Positions 29,864-38,215 of a DNA stretch of 64,000 bases are shown here, piece after piece; the stretch's first letter is position 1, and each line of letters begins with the position of its first letter. The notes below the pieces were generated by a model that was given only the letters and a program-made list of their open reading frames with translations, had not been told where the DNA came from and did not search any database. A program made the position numbers and the translations under genes. Source of the stretch: Desulfococcus sp041737845. Its GTDB lineage: Bacteria; Desulfobacterota; Desulfobacteria; Desulfobacterales; Desulfococcaceae. The stretch lies in contig NZ_JBGSQX010000080.1 in NCBI RefSeq assembly GCF_041737845.1, forward strand, positions 1-64,000, written 5' to 3'.

Positions 29864-31190
29864 CGAGAATATGACGGCAGTATCGCTCGATCTCGTCCTT
29901 CGTCGGGCCCTCGATCATGACGCGGCAAAGGGGCTGGGTCCCCGAGTACCGGACCAGGACCCTTCCCTGGTCGCCCAGCCTGCCCTCGACCTCGGCGATG
30001 GCCCCGGCAATTTCAGGGACCGTCTCGATGGGCGGTTTGGCTGCAACCTCCACGTTCATCAGAACCTGCGGGTAAACCGCCATGACCCGTGTCAGCGCAG
30101 AGAGCGGCGCGCCGGAGCCCGAGAGCACTTCGATCAGCCGCAGGGCGGTCAGGATACCGTCGCCCGTGGTATGACGGTCGAGAAAGATCATATGGCCCGA
30201 GTCCTCGCCGCCCAGGACCGCGCCCGAGCGGCGCATCTCCTGCATGACGTACCGGTCGCCCACGTCCGTTTTCCGGTGGACGATCCCCATCTCCCGGAAG
30301 GCCATCCCAAGCCCGATATTGCTCATGACCGTGCTGACCACCAGATTGTTGGGAAGCGCCCCTTTCTGCTTCAGGTACCTGCCGCAGACCGCAAGCATCT
30401 GGTCCCCGGTCACGACCTTTCCCCGTTCATCGACGGCGATCAGCCGATCGCCGTCGCCGTCAAAGGCGAGCCCGATGTTTGCGCCGCTTTCGACCACCCG
30501 TTCGGCCAGACGTTCGGTGTGCTGGGATCCGCAGCCGGCATTGATATTCCGGCCGTCCGGGTCGATGAACATCTCCGCCACGTCCGCGCCCAGCCCCCTG
30601 AAGAGCGCCGGCGCAACCCGGAACGTCGCGCCGTTGGCGCAGTCCATAACAAGCTTCATGCCGTCCAGGCGGAATCCCTCCGGAAGCGTGGACTCCAGAA
30701 ACCAGAGATACCGGTCCTCCGCGTCGTCTATCGCGAAGTCGTCCCCCACGTCCTGAACCGTCTCGCACATGCCCCTCAGGCGCCCCTCATCCGCAAGAAG
30801 CGCCTCGATCTCGGCCTCGGCGTCATCCGAAAGCTTGAAGGCATCGCTTCCGAAGATCTTGATGCCGTTGTCATAAAAAGGGTTGTGGGACGCTGAAATC
30901 ATGACACCCGCGTCGGCCATCTCCGAAAGCGTGAGATGCGCCACGCCCGGCGTAGGCAGCACGCCGACCCGCAGCGCCTCTCCGCCGGCCGAGCAGATGC
31001 CGGCGGCCAGGGCATGCTCCAGCATGGGGCCGGACAGGCGGGTGTCCTTTCCGATGATGATTTTCGGCCGCTTTCCGCCGGTTGAAAAAAAAACGGCCAC
31101 GGCGCGTCCGACGTTGACCGCCATCTCGCATGTCATGGGGTGTCGATTGGCTATGCCCCTGATGCCATCGGTACCAAAAAGTTGACCCAT
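29829..31190 (-). CDS. glmM: Phosphoglucosamine mutase
   Basis: GlmM converts glucosamine 6-phosphate to glucosamine 1-phosphate for UDP-GlcNAc synthesis. The 453-residue protein has LFGTDGIRGIAN at the N terminus, the active serine loop ISASHNPFYDNGIK, the metal loop FDGDGDR, the sugar-binding GGEDSGH and the phosphate-binding RYSGTQPLCRV. The ATG at 31190 matches the family start. An upstream frame extension of 23 residues is rejected. Its place in the polysaccharide locus indicates supply of amino-sugar donors. Confidence 0.95.
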   Translation of the reverse strand: MGQLFGTDGIRGIANRHPMTCEMAVNVGRAVAVFFSTGGKRPKIIIGKDTRLSGPMLEHALAAGICSAGGEALRVGVLPTPGVAHLTLSEMADAGVMISASHNPFYDNGIKIFGSDAFKLSDDAEAEIEALLADEGRLRGMCETVQDVGDDFAIDDAEDRYLWFLESTLPEGFRLDGMKLVMDCANGATFRVAPALFRGLGADVAEMFIDPDGRNINAGCGSQHTERLAERVVESGANIGLAFDGDGDRLIAVDERGKVVTGDQMLAVCGRYLKQKGALPNNLVVSTVMSNIGLGMAFREMGIVHRKTDVGDRYVMQEMRRSGAVLGGEDSGHMIFLDRHTTGDGILTALRLIEVLSGSGAPLSALTRVMAVYPQVLMNVEVAAKPPIETVPEIAGAIAEVEGRLGDQGRVLVRYSGTQPLCRVMIEGPTKDEIERYCRHILDAVAKTLGKTG

Positions 31191-31272
31191 ATCTGCCCTT
31201 TTCCCTGAAATCCAGCGTCCACCGGAACGGATGAACGGTCTGTCGTTATCGTTCAGCATCGGAAACGATCCT

Positions 31273-32532
31273 TTATTTCATCGACCCCATCTCCGGGATC
31301 AGGTCCGCGGCATCCTCCGTGACGGCGGCCGCAACCCCCTCCAGCCACCGCGTCCCGGAAGCCGCCGCCTCCGGTTTCAAGGCCTTGATGACCGTGAGGT
31401 AATCCCTTCCCGACCGGTCGATCTCTTCCGCCAGTTTTGTCAGGAACCCATCCCTCAGGCGGGCGTCCCCTCCCCTGTCGCGGGCGCGGCCCATCATCTC
31501 TTCGATATCCGGCCACCGGTCGAAAAGCGCCTGTTTCTGGGCGATGAGCTGCGCGGACGCGTTTTCTCCGGCGCCCGCCCGGTAGATGTCAATCGCCGCA
31601 GGCATTTTTCGCGACAACGCGCGCAGCCGTGCCACGCGCTCATCGATGCCCCGGGCAAGCGTTTCGATCAGCCCGTCCAGCAGCGCCTGCGGGAACTCCC
31701 CCGAAACCAGCAGGGCGCGGGCATGCCGGTACCACTGCATCAGCGCCGTCAGATTGGCCACGTACGCAAGATTGTTGTTGAAAATGCGCTTGATGTTAGG
31801 ATATGTCCCGGAGGAAAACGGTACGCTTCCGCCTCTCGGGGCGGCCCCGATCAGGAGCCTCCCCGGCCGCAGTTCGTCCTTCCGGTAGATGCACCCGGCG
31901 GCGATCACCGTGCCGAAAGCCAGGCGGCACGGCCCCACCAGTCCCCCCTGCCCCCCCAGAAAGATGGGCCGCTCCCGGAGCATCACGCCGCGGGGCACGT
32001 CCCCCAGAAGCGACGCCGTGGCCTTGTCCTGGTTCGGGGTGAAATTGAAGTGGATGTAGGAGCTGCCCACCTCGCTGTGATCCTGTTTCCCGGTCCCTCC
32101 AGACATGAGGCAGTCGCAGAAATTGATGAGGCTCCCCAGGGTGACAAAGGGAAAGAGGAGGGTCTGCTTGAGCCCGACGGTGTGGGCGATGCTTGCCGCC
32201 TCCTCCAGGATGGTGCCCTCCCGGACATGGGCGCCGGCGCCGGCTGCGGAACCCTTGAGAAAGACGGCACCTGAAAAATATCCCCCGGCAAGCCGGACCT
32301 CCGGCCCGATATAGCAGTCCTTCACCGTCACCGGCCCTTCCAGACCGATCACCGCCCCCCTGAGGATCAGGGTGGAACTGCCGTAGATCTTCGTGCCGGC
32401 GTAGAGGGTGACGCCGTCGCCGGAAATTCTTTCGATGTCCACCTCCGGCCCGATGTCCACACTCTCGGGGTTGGGGATGGTCACCCCTTTTTTCAGCAGA
32501 AAATCGATGTGAATCCGCTTTTCCAAAGTCAT
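31273..32532 (-). CDS. GlmU-like left-handed beta-helix protein
   Basis: The 419-residue protein contains hexapeptide-type repeats (about residues 30-110: VDIGPEVDIERISGDGVTLYAG, then STLILRGAVIG) and segments like the GlmU acetyltransferase part (GTGKQDHSEVGSSYIHFNFT, FGTVIAAGCIYRKDE). A helical C-terminal region of about 170 residues follows. The nucleotidyltransferase (uridylyltransferase) domain of GlmU is absent. It could acetylate or scaffold sugar-phosphate chemistry next to GlmM. The ATG at 32532 follows a GGAGA site two bases beyond the preceding gene's stop codon. Confidence 0.7.
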   Translation of the reverse strand: MTLEKRIHIDFLLKKGVTIPNPESVDIGPEVDIERISGDGVTLYAGTKIYGSSTLILRGAVIGLEGPVTVKDCYIGPEVRLAGGYFSGAVFLKGSAAGAGAHVREGTILEEAASIAHTVGLKQTLLFPFVTLGSLINFCDCLMSGGTGKQDHSEVGSSYIHFNFTPNQDKATASLLGDVPRGVMLRERPIFLGGQGGLVGPCRLAFGTVIAAGCIYRKDELRPGRLLIGAAPRGGSVPFSSGTYPNIKRIFNNNLAYVANLTALMQWYRHARALLVSGEFPQALLDGLIETLARGIDERVARLRALSRKMPAAIDIYRAGAGENASAQLIAQKQALFDRWPDIEEMMGRARDRGGDARLRDGFLTKLAEEIDRSGRDYLTVIKALKPEAAASGTRWLEGVAAAVTEDAADLIPEMGSMK

Positions 32533-32533
32533 C

Positions 32534-33421
32534 TCAGTCTCCTTTTCCGACCCTTGCACCCGCATGCGCCCTGTTCAGATCCACCCAGATCTTATCCCAT
32601 TCCACGGCCTCCATCCGCGACACAGGGAGGGCGCGATGCCTGAGGACACGGTAGTCGAGCCCGGTCCCGATGGCGATGCCATCCAGAATCCCCTTGCAGG
32701 CCTGCTCGAAAACGCCTATCGACAACCCATACCGCCGCGTGGAGAAGGCCTCCCTTGCCAGCGCGGCCGAATAGGTCATCCTGCCTTTCAGAATTTTTGT
32801 CAAGGATAGACGCGCCTGGCGATACCCCAGCAGAATCCTCGGGATGCCGTGAAATCGGCTGGTCCGGAAGGAGGACAGGAGCAGGCACTGATCCTCCGAG
32901 CGGGCATTGACCGGATCATAGGGGTGGGCATGAAACCATTTCAGGCGCCCCATCCATGTGGGATGCGGAAAATAGAACCCTCCCCATGGATGACGGCAGA
33001 TATCCTCATGGCGTTCCCGGAAAGGATAGGTCCCGATGATGCGGCCGTCCGAGTCGAAAATCAGGACGCGCGCGCAGACCAGATCGACGCCGGGGTGACG
33101 GTCGAGGCAGTCGGCCTGGATCGCGAACCGCTCGGGATAGGCCACGTCATCCCCGTCCATGCGGGCAAAATAGCGGCCTCTGCCGAGGGCCACGGCCTGG
33201 TTGAGGCGGCGGGGAAGCCCCCGGTTGACGCCGTCGGACAGAATATGGATCCGCGGGTCGGGAAGGCTTCGGGCGACCGCAACGGTGTTGTCGGTCGAGC
33301 CGTCGTCGATGATCAGGAGTTCCCAGCTTTCCATGGTCTGGCCCAGGATGGACCGAATCGCTGCTGCAATCGTCTTTTCGCAATTGAACACGGGCATGCC
33401 GATACTGACCAGGGGTGCCAT
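32534..33421 (-). CDS. Glycosyltransferase, GT2 family
   Basis: This inverting GT-A glycosyltransferase has 295 residues. It opens VSIGMPVFNCEKTIAAAIRS and has IIDDGSTDNT for nucleotide binding and ARMDGDDVAYP as the DxD metal motif (DGDD). The C-terminal third (after about residue 200) is basic and amphipathic but lacks a clear membrane segment. It follows the CgeB-like gene by three bases and is followed immediately by the GlmU-like gene, so it is co-transcribed. Donor and acceptor are unknown. Confidence 0.88.
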   Translation of the reverse strand: MAPLVSIGMPVFNCEKTIAAAIRSILGQTMESWELLIIDDGSTDNTVAVARSLPDPRIHILSDGVNRGLPRRLNQAVALGRGRYFARMDGDDVAYPERFAIQADCLDRHPGVDLVCARVLIFDSDGRIIGTYPFRERHEDICRHPWGGFYFPHPTWMGRLKWFHAHPYDPVNARSEDQCLLLSSFRTSRFHGIPRILLGYRQARLSLTKILKGRMTYSAALAREAFSTRRYGLSIGVFEQACKGILDGIAIGTGLDYRVLRHRALPVSRMEAVEWDKIWVDLNRAHAGARVGKGD

Positions 33422-33424
33422 GGA

Positions 33425-34648
33425 CTACTGCTCCGGGAACATCCGGCCGGGCAGGCCCGATGCGGTAAAAGTTTTTCTTCCCATAAACCGCCAGCTCATT
33501 TCAAACACCAGTCTTCTCGCGGCCCTGGGTCCGCGCTTCCTTCCCCAGACGGCCGAGCATCCGGACACCAGGGCCTGTTTCAGCCACGCCGTCGGCCGGC
33601 TCATGCGATGGGCCGCCGCAGCTTGGGAGAGCAATGTCTCAAGACGAAGGGATCCGGCTTCCCCCCCGCCCTTCCCGGAACGATTCCCCTTTGCGCGCAA
33701 GGCGAACGCAACGACGTCAGCCATCCGCTGTTCATAGGTATGGGCCTGTCGGGTTCGATGGAACCCGCGGAGCGCCATGGCATCCCGCCGATCCGGGCTC
33801 TTCAGATAATTTTGTATTTTTACGGCAAGCTCCGGAAGGGTGCGAAACACATCGATCTCCTCGCCGATTCGATACCAGCGCTCCAATCCGGGGGCGGTTT
33901 CCGTCATTAGAAATCCGCCGGCGCCGGGCACCTCGAAGGTCCTGGCCTTGATCTGGCGGCCCTGCCGGGAATTGGAGAAATTGAGGCTGATCACCGACTG
34001 CCGCATGATCTCCGGGATTTGACGGGCATCGACGGAGCCTTCCGGCCACCCGTGGCCGAAGCAGCGGACGGCGATCCCGCGCCTGCCAAGATCCCGGATC
34101 CACTGCGGCCGGTTTCCCTGGGCGGCCCCGACAAAGGTCACCGGAAACCGGCATTGGGAGGCCGGAAGCGGCGCCGCCATGGCAGATGAATTGGCCGCCC
34201 ACTGGGTCAAGAGGACGTTGGGAATACCGTCCCGACGATATTTGGGAACCACTTCCGGGTAAGTGGTCGTCATGGCGTCGTAGGCCCTGCCGATGAGCCG
34301 TGAAACCTCGCGGTATTTCCATGAATCGTCGGTGGTCCAGCAAACCGTCGCGACATCCGCCGTTTTCCGGATGACTTCAAGCGTCTCGATCCAGATTTCA
34401 TAGTTCATCTGCACGGCAAGAAGGATATCCGGGCGTTCCCGCAGAACCGCCTTCAGCAGGGCCAGGTTCAGCGCGGCAAAATCGGCGTGGGAGGCCCGGT
34501 TCCACGATTCGAAATGAATCACCTCATGGCCCAGGTGTTCGAGCGCCGGAATGAACGCGGCGTATTCCGTGCCGAATCCGCGCGCCGGATCGCCATACTG
34601 GTGCTTCCCGAAAACACACATGATTTTCAGCCGGGGCCGGTGAATCAT
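33425..34648 (-). CDS. CgeB-like glycosyltransferase
   Basis: The 407-residue protein resembles the CgeB/DUF3880-type GT-B enzymes. It has FGTEYAAFIPALEHLGHEVIHFESW near the start, then TVCWTTDDSWKYREVSRL, the interdomain FVGAAQGNRPQWI, and KARTFEVPGAGGFLMTE, a donor-site motif in this group. The ATG at 34648 has no clear ribosome site. A second ATG nine codons later is possible. It is separated from the upstream fused glycosyltransferase by 43 bases. Confidence 0.8.
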   Translation of the reverse strand: MIHRPRLKIMCVFGKHQYGDPARGFGTEYAAFIPALEHLGHEVIHFESWNRASHADFAALNLALLKAVLRERPDILLAVQMNYEIWIETLEVIRKTADVATVCWTTDDSWKYREVSRLIGRAYDAMTTTYPEVVPKYRRDGIPNVLLTQWAANSSAMAAPLPASQCRFPVTFVGAAQGNRPQWIRDLGRRGIAVRCFGHGWPEGSVDARQIPEIMRQSVISLNFSNSRQGRQIKARTFEVPGAGGFLMTETAPGLERWYRIGEEIDVFRTLPELAVKIQNYLKSPDRRDAMALRGFHRTRQAHTYEQRMADVVAFALRAKGNRSGKGGGEAGSLRLETLLSQAAAAHRMSRPTAWLKQALVSGCSAVWGRKRGPRAARRLVFEMSWRFMGRKTFTASGLPGRMFPEQ

Positions 34649-34691
34649 TTAAGGCATCTCAAAACCGGGTCGTGCCGCCCTTCCCGCACTT

Positions 34692-37115
34692 TCAATGGGA
34701 CTCCCTTTCCTTCCGCAGGCCTTTATACAGGGACTCGATTTTCCGGATCAACCGATCCCTGCCGTACTGGGCCTCGACATAGCGCCGGGCCGCTGTCGTC
34801 CTTTCCCGCCCGGCGGCTGCGTCCTCGGCGATCAGATAGTTCAGTCCTTCGGCGAAAACGTCCGCATCCTGCCTTCGGCACAGGACGCCCCGTTCACAAA
34901 CGGCGAACCCGTTTTTTCCCCTTCCCCCCGAGGCCCCGCCCAGAAGATCGCCCACGCCGCCCGCATCGGTGGCGATCACCGGCACTGACGCGGCCATGGC
35001 TTCGATGATCGAAACCGGCGTTCCCTCGTTGTTGGACGTCAAAGCCAGGATGTCCAGATCGGCGTAGACCATGGGGATCTCCTTGATCCATCCGCAAAAT
35101 TTGACGAATTCGGCAATGCCCAGCGCCCGGCACTCGGATTCCAATTCGCTCCTGAGTTCTCCATCCCCCACGACGGCAAAGGTGATCGGCCTGCCGGGGT
35201 GAGTCGCCAGCACCTGTCCGGCGGCATGCAAAAACAGCCTGTGGTTCTTGATGGGGACCAGGCGGCCGACGATGCCGATAAGGACGTCGTCCGCCGGGAC
35301 GCCCATGCGTTCTCGAAAGGCCCCCCGACGCTTCCTTGCGGCCCGGAAAGGCGTCAGATCGAATCCAAGCTCGATCACTTGAATCTTTTTCGGGCTTCCG
35401 ATACGGTAGGTATGCACCAGATCCCGTTTCTGGCTCGGGCTGATGGCCAGGACGGCGTCGGCGGCCCGCCCCAGGAACCGTTCGATATTCACGAACATCG
35501 CCGATCTCAGCCGATTGAAATATCCTTCGAAAACATGGCCGTGGAAGGTGTGCACCATGGCGACGTTTTGTTTTCGGAGGGCGTTGTACAGGATCACCGC
35601 AAACCGTGCGGTGAAGCCGGCCTTGGCGGTATGGGTGTGGACGATATCCGGACGCTCTCTTCCGATCAGGCGCAGGATCTGAAGGAAGGCGCGAATATCC
35701 AGAATCGGCCGGATCTCCCGTTGAAGCTCCGAAATCATGAGCGGCCTGGAATCCCCGGGGCGAAAAAGGTAGGCCATATTCCCTTCCCCCGATGAAATCC
35801 TCCCGGTGACGACCCGTGTTTCAAATTTCCGGGGATTCAGCCCGGTTGCCAAGAGGTGGACATGACTCGCCGGCCCCCCGATATTGAGCCGTGAGATAAT
35901 GAGAAGCACCTTGATCTTCTTTTCGGAAGGCCTTTCGATGATTCCGCCTGGAACGCGCGGTGGTTTCGCGGGCATCGGCCTGCCGGGGCGGGCGATCTGC
36001 AGGGGCCTGTCATGGTAGATCGAGGCGACCCGGTCGATCATCGTTTCGCTGGTAAAATGACGCCTGACCCTTTCGTATCCAGCGTTTCCAAAGGCTTCCC
36101 GCAGATCGGGCCGCTCCAGCATCAGGTTGACGGCCCCGGCCAGCTTATGCGCGCTGAACGGGGGGACGACCAGCCCGGTTTTGCCGTGCTGGTTGACAAA
36201 GGAGGTCCCGCTCATGATCTCGGTGCTGACAACGGGTTTTCGGCAGGCCATGGCCTCGATCTGGACGATGCCGAAGGCCTCGCTGCGGAGAACGGACGGC
36301 AAAACAAACAGGTCGCAGGCGTGGAGGTAGGTCACCAGGTCCCGGTCCGAGCGCTCTCCCAGAAATACCACCCTTTCGCGGAGATCCGCGGCCGCCGCCT
36401 GCTCCCGAAGCGCCCTCTCGAGCGGCCCCGTCCCGATAATGAGCAGCACGGCGTTGATCTCCTTCATGGCATCGATCAGGATGCCCAGCCCCTTGTAATA
36501 CCTGAACCGGCCGATAAACAGGAGGATCGGCCGCGGGAAGGCGCGACGCACGCCGAGGATGGATGCCGCGTCGGCTTTTTCAGGTGAAAATCGCGACAGA
36601 TCGATCCCCAGGGGGACCACCCGGCATTTGAAACGGTATTGATTCAGCACGGCGGAAGAGTTCAGATAGGCCGGGGAGGTGGCGATGATCGTCTCCGCCT
36701 TGTCCAGAAAGCGCTCCATGAAGGGGGAATAAATCTTGCCCAGCCGCTCCTGACGGACGATATCGCTGTGATAGGTGACAATGACCCTTTTGTCCAGGCC
36801 GGTCATCAGGTATGATAATTCGGCCGTGGGGTTGGGAAAGTGAAAATGGAGGACATCCGCCTCCCTTGCGAGTTTTCTCAGCCAATGGATGAAGGTCGCA
36901 TTGAGCGGCGCCGACGTGAGTCTTCCCAACTGCGGCACCCGGGTGACGCGGATCCCGTCGATCTCTTCTTCCAGCAGGCGGAATCCCGTGTTCGACACCA
37001 GGACGGAGACGTCGTATCCCCGCCGCTTCAACCCGTTGGCCAGCAGGTTGATGTGCCCTTCGATCCCCCCCCGGACCGGCGGGAAATAATCCTTGTAGAC
37101 CTGCAGCACCTTCAC
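34692..37115 (-). CDS. Tandem fusion of two GT4 glycosyltransferases
   Basis: One 807-residue reading frame holds two complete GT-B enzymes. The first (about residues 1-375) opens VKVLQVYKDYFPPVRGGIEGH, typical of GT4, and has LRSEAFGIVQIEAMA as its ExxxxxxxE motif. After a short Pro/Arg-rich linker the second opens KIKVLLIISRLNIGGPASHV (about residue 405) and has TSNNEGTPVSIIEAMA. Both donor sites look intact. The start is a GTG at 37115, overlapping the previous stop (GTGA) and preceded by AGGAGGTGAT, a near-perfect ribosome site. The two halves probably add consecutive sugars. Confidence 0.88.
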   Translation of the reverse strand: MKVLQVYKDYFPPVRGGIEGHINLLANGLKRRGYDVSVLVSNTGFRLLEEEIDGIRVTRVPQLGRLTSAPLNATFIHWLRKLAREADVLHFHFPNPTAELSYLMTGLDKRVIVTYHSDIVRQERLGKIYSPFMERFLDKAETIIATSPAYLNSSAVLNQYRFKCRVVPLGIDLSRFSPEKADAASILGVRRAFPRPILLFIGRFRYYKGLGILIDAMKEINAVLLIIGTGPLERALREQAAAADLRERVVFLGERSDRDLVTYLHACDLFVLPSVLRSEAFGIVQIEAMACRKPVVSTEIMSGTSFVNQHGKTGLVVPPFSAHKLAGAVNLMLERPDLREAFGNAGYERVRRHFTSETMIDRVASIYHDRPLQIARPGRPMPAKPPRVPGGIIERPSEKKIKVLLIISRLNIGGPASHVHLLATGLNPRKFETRVVTGRISSGEGNMAYLFRPGDSRPLMISELQREIRPILDIRAFLQILRLIGRERPDIVHTHTAKAGFTARFAVILYNALRKQNVAMVHTFHGHVFEGYFNRLRSAMFVNIERFLGRAADAVLAISPSQKRDLVHTYRIGSPKKIQVIELGFDLTPFRAARKRRGAFRERMGVPADDVLIGIVGRLVPIKNHRLFLHAAGQVLATHPGRPITFAVVGDGELRSELESECRALGIAEFVKFCGWIKEIPMVYADLDILALTSNNEGTPVSIIEAMAASVPVIATDAGGVGDLLGGASGGRGKNGFAVCERGVLCRRQDADVFAEGLNYLIAEDAAAGRERTTAARRYVEAQYGRDRLIRKIESLYKGLRKERESH

Positions 37116-38215
37116 GTGGACATCACCTCCTGGAATATCCGCTGCATCCCCCGTGCGGCCCGGCTCCAATTGAATGCGTCCGACCGTTTCCGGCCCCGCT
37201 GAACAAGGACGTTTCTCAGATCCTTGTCTGAAATCAGTCGTGCCATGGCCCGGGCGATCTGCCCTACATCGCGGGGATCCACCAGGAGCGCCGCGCCGCC
37301 GGCGATCTCTGGCATTGCGGAGACAGTTGCGGTAATGACGGGCGTCCCCGACATCATGGCCTCGAGGACGGGAAACCCGAACCCTTCATACAGGGAGGGA
37401 AAGACCAGGCCCAGGGCGTTTTTGAAAAGCAGCCCCAGTTCCCCTCTCGACACATATCCGGTAAGATGGACAAAGGGCCTCAGGGGATGCCCGTCAAGCA
37501 TTCGGATGAATGACGCGTTTTTCCATCCCGACGCTCCGGTGATGACCAGGTGGATGCCCTGTTCCGCGGCCTGGATCCGTTCATAGGCCTCGAAAATTCT
37601 ATCGAAATTTTTCCGAGGCTCCAGGGTCCCGACAAACAGGAAATAGGCTGCCGGTCGCTGGAAAAGCGGCGCCTCGGCGGCGTCCGGCGACGGGAAAAGG
37701 GGCACGCCTGAATGGACCGTCCGGACCCGGGCGGGTTTGACGCGATACCGGCGGAGAATCTCCTCCCGCGTCGCATGGGAAACGGCGACGATCCGGTCCG
37801 CCGACATCAGCGACAAGCCCATCAGCATCCGTTCAACAATCAGATGAGCCGGCGGCATGGTCTCCGGGAACAGCAGATGGACGACGTCGTGAATCGTCAC
37901 GATTTTTTTGACGCCCGGCGGCAGCAGCAGCGGAAGATGATGCCGGGGGCCCCAGAAAAGGTCCAGCTTCAGCCGCAGCGCCGCCGCCGGTGCAGCCGAC
38001 TGCATCCATGCCGTGCTCAGCAGCTTCCCGGGGCATCCGCCCTCGTGTTTCGACCAGTTGGGGTTGTTGATGTCATAATCAACATGCGTATTCGATATCA
38101 GAACGTAATGGTGGGTCCGGTCGATGGCCTGAAACTCATCGAGCAGGAACTTGAGATAAAATCCGATCCCCGTCAACTGATAGCTGAGGGGTCTGGCGTC
38201 GATTCCGATCCTCAT
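37112..38215 (-). CDS. Glycosyltransferase, GT4 family
   Basis: This is a GT-B retaining glycosyltransferase of 367 residues from an ATG that overlaps the previous stop (ATGA). It opens MRIGIDARPLSYQLTGIGFY and has YFLFVGTLEPRKNFDRIFEAY and SLYEGFGFPVLEAM, the signature set of the mannosyl/rhamnosyl GT4 group common in O-antigen loci. A longer frame to 38305 lies wholly within the upstream gene and is rejected. The last codons carry the ribosome site of the next gene. Confidence 0.9.
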   Translation of the reverse strand: MRIGIDARPLSYQLTGIGFYLKFLLDEFQAIDRTHHYVLISNTHVDYDINNPNWSKHEGGCPGKLLSTAWMQSAAPAAALRLKLDLFWGPRHHLPLLLPPGVKKIVTIHDVVHLLFPETMPPAHLIVERMLMGLSLMSADRIVAVSHATREEILRRYRVKPARVRTVHSGVPLFPSPDAAEAPLFQRPAAYFLFVGTLEPRKNFDRIFEAYERIQAAEQGIHLVITGASGWKNASFIRMLDGHPLRPFVHLTGYVSRGELGLLFKNALGLVFPSLYEGFGFPVLEAMMSGTPVITATVSAMPEIAGGAALLVDPRDVGQIARAMARLISDKDLRNVLVQRGRKRSDAFNWSRAARGMQRIFQEVMST

